Shown one piece after another: positions 62,602-64,000 of a stretch of DNA of 64,000 nucleotides. The stretch spans positions 2,890,756 to 2,954,755 of the forward strand of contig JBBCGJ010000001.1 in NCBI GenBank assembly GCA_037200985.1. The letters run 5' to 3'. The notes beneath the pieces are model-generated. The model was not told the origin of the DNA and searched no databases. It saw only the letters and a list, made by a program, of their open reading frames with translations. Position 1 is the stretch's first letter; each line of letters opens with the position of its first letter. The position numbers were made by a program, and so were the translations under genes. The DNA is from Rhizomicrobium sp. Lineage in GTDB: Bacteria; Pseudomonadota; Alphaproteobacteria; Micropepsales; Micropepsaceae.

Positions 62602-64000
62602 ATGACGAAACCAAAGCCCAAGCTCGTGCTGAGCAACACGCGGCTCATTCCCTTCAATAAGCTCGTTCTGTCTCAGGCCAATGTCCGCCGCGTGAGCAAC
62701 GGTGTCTCGATCGAAGATCTGGCCGACGACATCGCCCACCGCGGACTACTTCACAATCTCAACGTCCGGCCGGTGTTGGATGACGCCGGCGCCGAAACGG
62801 ACATGTTCGACATTCCGGCCGGCGGACGGCGATATCGCGCGCTGGAAATTCTCGTCAAGCAGAAGCGCCTGCCGAAGACCGCCGAGATCCCCTGCAACGT
62901 CAAGAGCGCCGACGATCCGATTTCGGCGGAGGAGGATTCGCTCGCCGAAAACACCTTCCGCGAAGCGCTGCATCCGCTCGACGAATTCCGCGCCATCCAG
63001 GAGCTTTCGGCGAAGGGCCTCGGCGATGAGACCATTGCGGGTCGGCTCAAGATCACGCCCGCGGTCGTCAAGCAGCGCAAGCGCCTGGCGAGCGTGTCGG
63101 AAAAGCTGCTCGCGATCTATGGCGCGGACGGCATGACGCTGGAGCAGCTCATGGCCTTCACCGTCAGCGAAGACCATGCACGGCAGGAGCATGTCTGGGA
63201 CTGCATCGCGGACCAAATCTACGAAGCGGACCCTTATAACATTCGAGCCATGCTGACCGAGGATACCGTGGAGTCCTCCGACAGGCGCGCGCGTTTCGTG
63301 GGTGTCGAAGCCTATGAAGCCGCCGGCGGCATCGTCATGCGCGATCTGTTCGACGAGCACGACGGCGGCTGGCTGCAGGATCCTGGACTGCTGGACCGGC
63401 TCGTCACCGAGAAGCTGAAAGCCGCGGCCACCGAAATCGCAGCCGAAGGCTGGAAGTGGATCAACGTCGCGGTCAACTTCCCGTATGGCTACGACAGTGG
63501 CATGCAACGCATCGCTGGCACGGCTCCGGACCTGAGTGAAGACGACTATCGCCGCCGTGAGGCTCTGCGCACCGAGCACGAGCAGATCGAGGAGCAATAC
63601 GCCCAGGCCGAAGAGCTTCCAGACGACGTCGATCGTCACCTTGGAGAGATCGAAGCCGAGCTCGAAGCGTTCGAGAACCAACCGCTGCTTTACAACCCGG
63701 AAGACAAGGCACGCGCTGGCGTTTTCATCAGCCTGACCAACGACGGCGGCCTGCGCGTCGAACGCGGATTTGTCCGACGCGAGGATGAAGTGCCAGACGA
63801 GGTCAACGAGAACGAGGCCGAAGCAGACGAGACGCAAGGCACGCCAGATTCCTCGTCCCATAACACCGTCATCACCGTCGGCGCCGGCGAGGAAGAGGAC
63901 ACCGAAGAAGAAGACGGTGCGAAGCCGTTGCCCGACCGGCTTGTCAGCGAACTCACCGCCCACCGCACCCTAGCGCTGCAGGATGCTGTCGCCTGCCATC
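62602..64000 (+). CDS. ParB/RepB-like partition or nuclease protein, 3' end off the window
   Basis: At least 466 codons from ATG 62602 (MTKPKPKLVLSNTRLIPF), open to the window edge. The ParB N-terminal domain is clear: GGRRYRAL (74-81, box I) and SLAENTFREALHPLDEFRA (113-131, box II), followed by a helix-turn-helix segment (GLGDETIAGRLKITPAVVKQ). The C-terminal half is acidic (EEEDTEEEDGAKPL). Large ParB-like proteins of this sort are common in integrative elements and plasmids of alphaproteobacteria, where they aid maintenance. It suggests that the element continues to the right. Confidence 0.85.
   Translation, partial: MTKPKPKLVLSNTRLIPFNKLVLSQANVRRVSNGVSIEDLADDIAHRGLLHNLNVRPVLDDAGAETDMFDIPAGGRRYRALEILVKQKRLPKTAEIPCNVKSADDPISAEEDSLAENTFREALHPLDEFRAIQELSAKGLGDETIAGRLKITPAVVKQRKRLASVSEKLLAIYGADGMTLEQLMAFTVSEDHARQEHVWDCIADQIYEADPYNIRAMLTEDTVESSDRRARFVGVEAYEAAGGIVMRDLFDEHDGGWLQDPGLLDRLVTEKLKAAATEIAAEGWKWINVAVNFPYGYDSGMQRIAGTAPDLSEDDYRRREALRTEHEQIEEQYAQAEELPDDVDRHLGEIEAELEAFENQPLLYNPEDKARAGVFISLTNDGGLRVERGFVRREDEVPDEVNENEAEADETQGTPDSSSHNTVITVGAGEEEDTEEEDGAKPLPDRLVSELTAHRTLALQDAVACH

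Noticed and set aside
62746..63963. A 405-codon minus-strand frame opposite the ParB-like gene
   Set aside because: The plus strand shows ParB boxes I and II and runs open to the edge; the minus frame has no known motifs.

Overview
The window looks like an alphaproteobacterial chromosome: G+C-rich coding DNA, sphingomonad/rhizobial-style Rhs and flagellar proteins, and IS5/IS66/IS630 elements of types common in that class. I cannot fix the order or genus from sequence alone.

Region 1 (1-6030) is an insertion-sequence graveyard. It holds an IS5-family element cut by the left edge, a decayed RND efflux pump gene with stop, frameshift and a 166-bp tandem duplication, a decapitated TetR regulator, a complete IS66 element (tnpA-tnpB-tnpC) without a target duplication, and the 3' end of a second IS5-type transposase.

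Region 2 (6029-26983) is a polymorphic-toxin locus. A 3384-residue Rhs/YD-repeat protein ends in a lipase-like toxin tip and is followed by a signal-peptide-bearing ankyrin protein, its likely immunity factor. Downstream lie two orphan Rhs C-terminal modules that repeat the Rhs 3' core almost exactly but end in different tips: one unrecognised, with two candidate immunity genes, and one HNH-like, with an ATGA-coupled immunity gene. A DUF433/DUF5615 toxin-antitoxin pair and an IS630 element sit between the modules. The tips and immunity genes are visibly more A+T-rich than the core. A TPR gene is divergent from the Rhs gene.

Region 3 (26987-46785) is a single co-directional minus-strand flagellar operon of about 20 kb, from fliQ to fliA and two small genes. 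It encodes the export apparatus, MS ring, rod, P and L rings, hook and an ATPase complex. It has no filament, stator, filament cap or hook-filament junction genes. Its C-ring parts are reduced: short FliF, a 123-residue FliG-like protein, a 242-residue FliM-like protein and FliN. FlhB has NPLH instead of the usual NPTH self-cleavage site.

Region 4 (46900-64000) begins with a decayed serine recombinase and a 46-bp 3' tRNA fragment that marks the left attachment site of a genomic island. The island carries a short-Argonaute/SIR2-APAZ (SPARSA-type) pair, a divergent UvrD-like helicase, a DUF4145-like protein, a 1466-residue STAND-type NTPase with a C-terminal PD-(D/E)XK-like site, a HigBA-like toxin-antitoxin pair, a translationally coupled three-gene operon (AbiGi-like, SIR2-like, unknown) and a ParB-like gene that runs off the right edge. 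It reads as a defence island; the STAND-nuclease gene and the three-gene SIR2 operon are the best candidates for undescribed systems.
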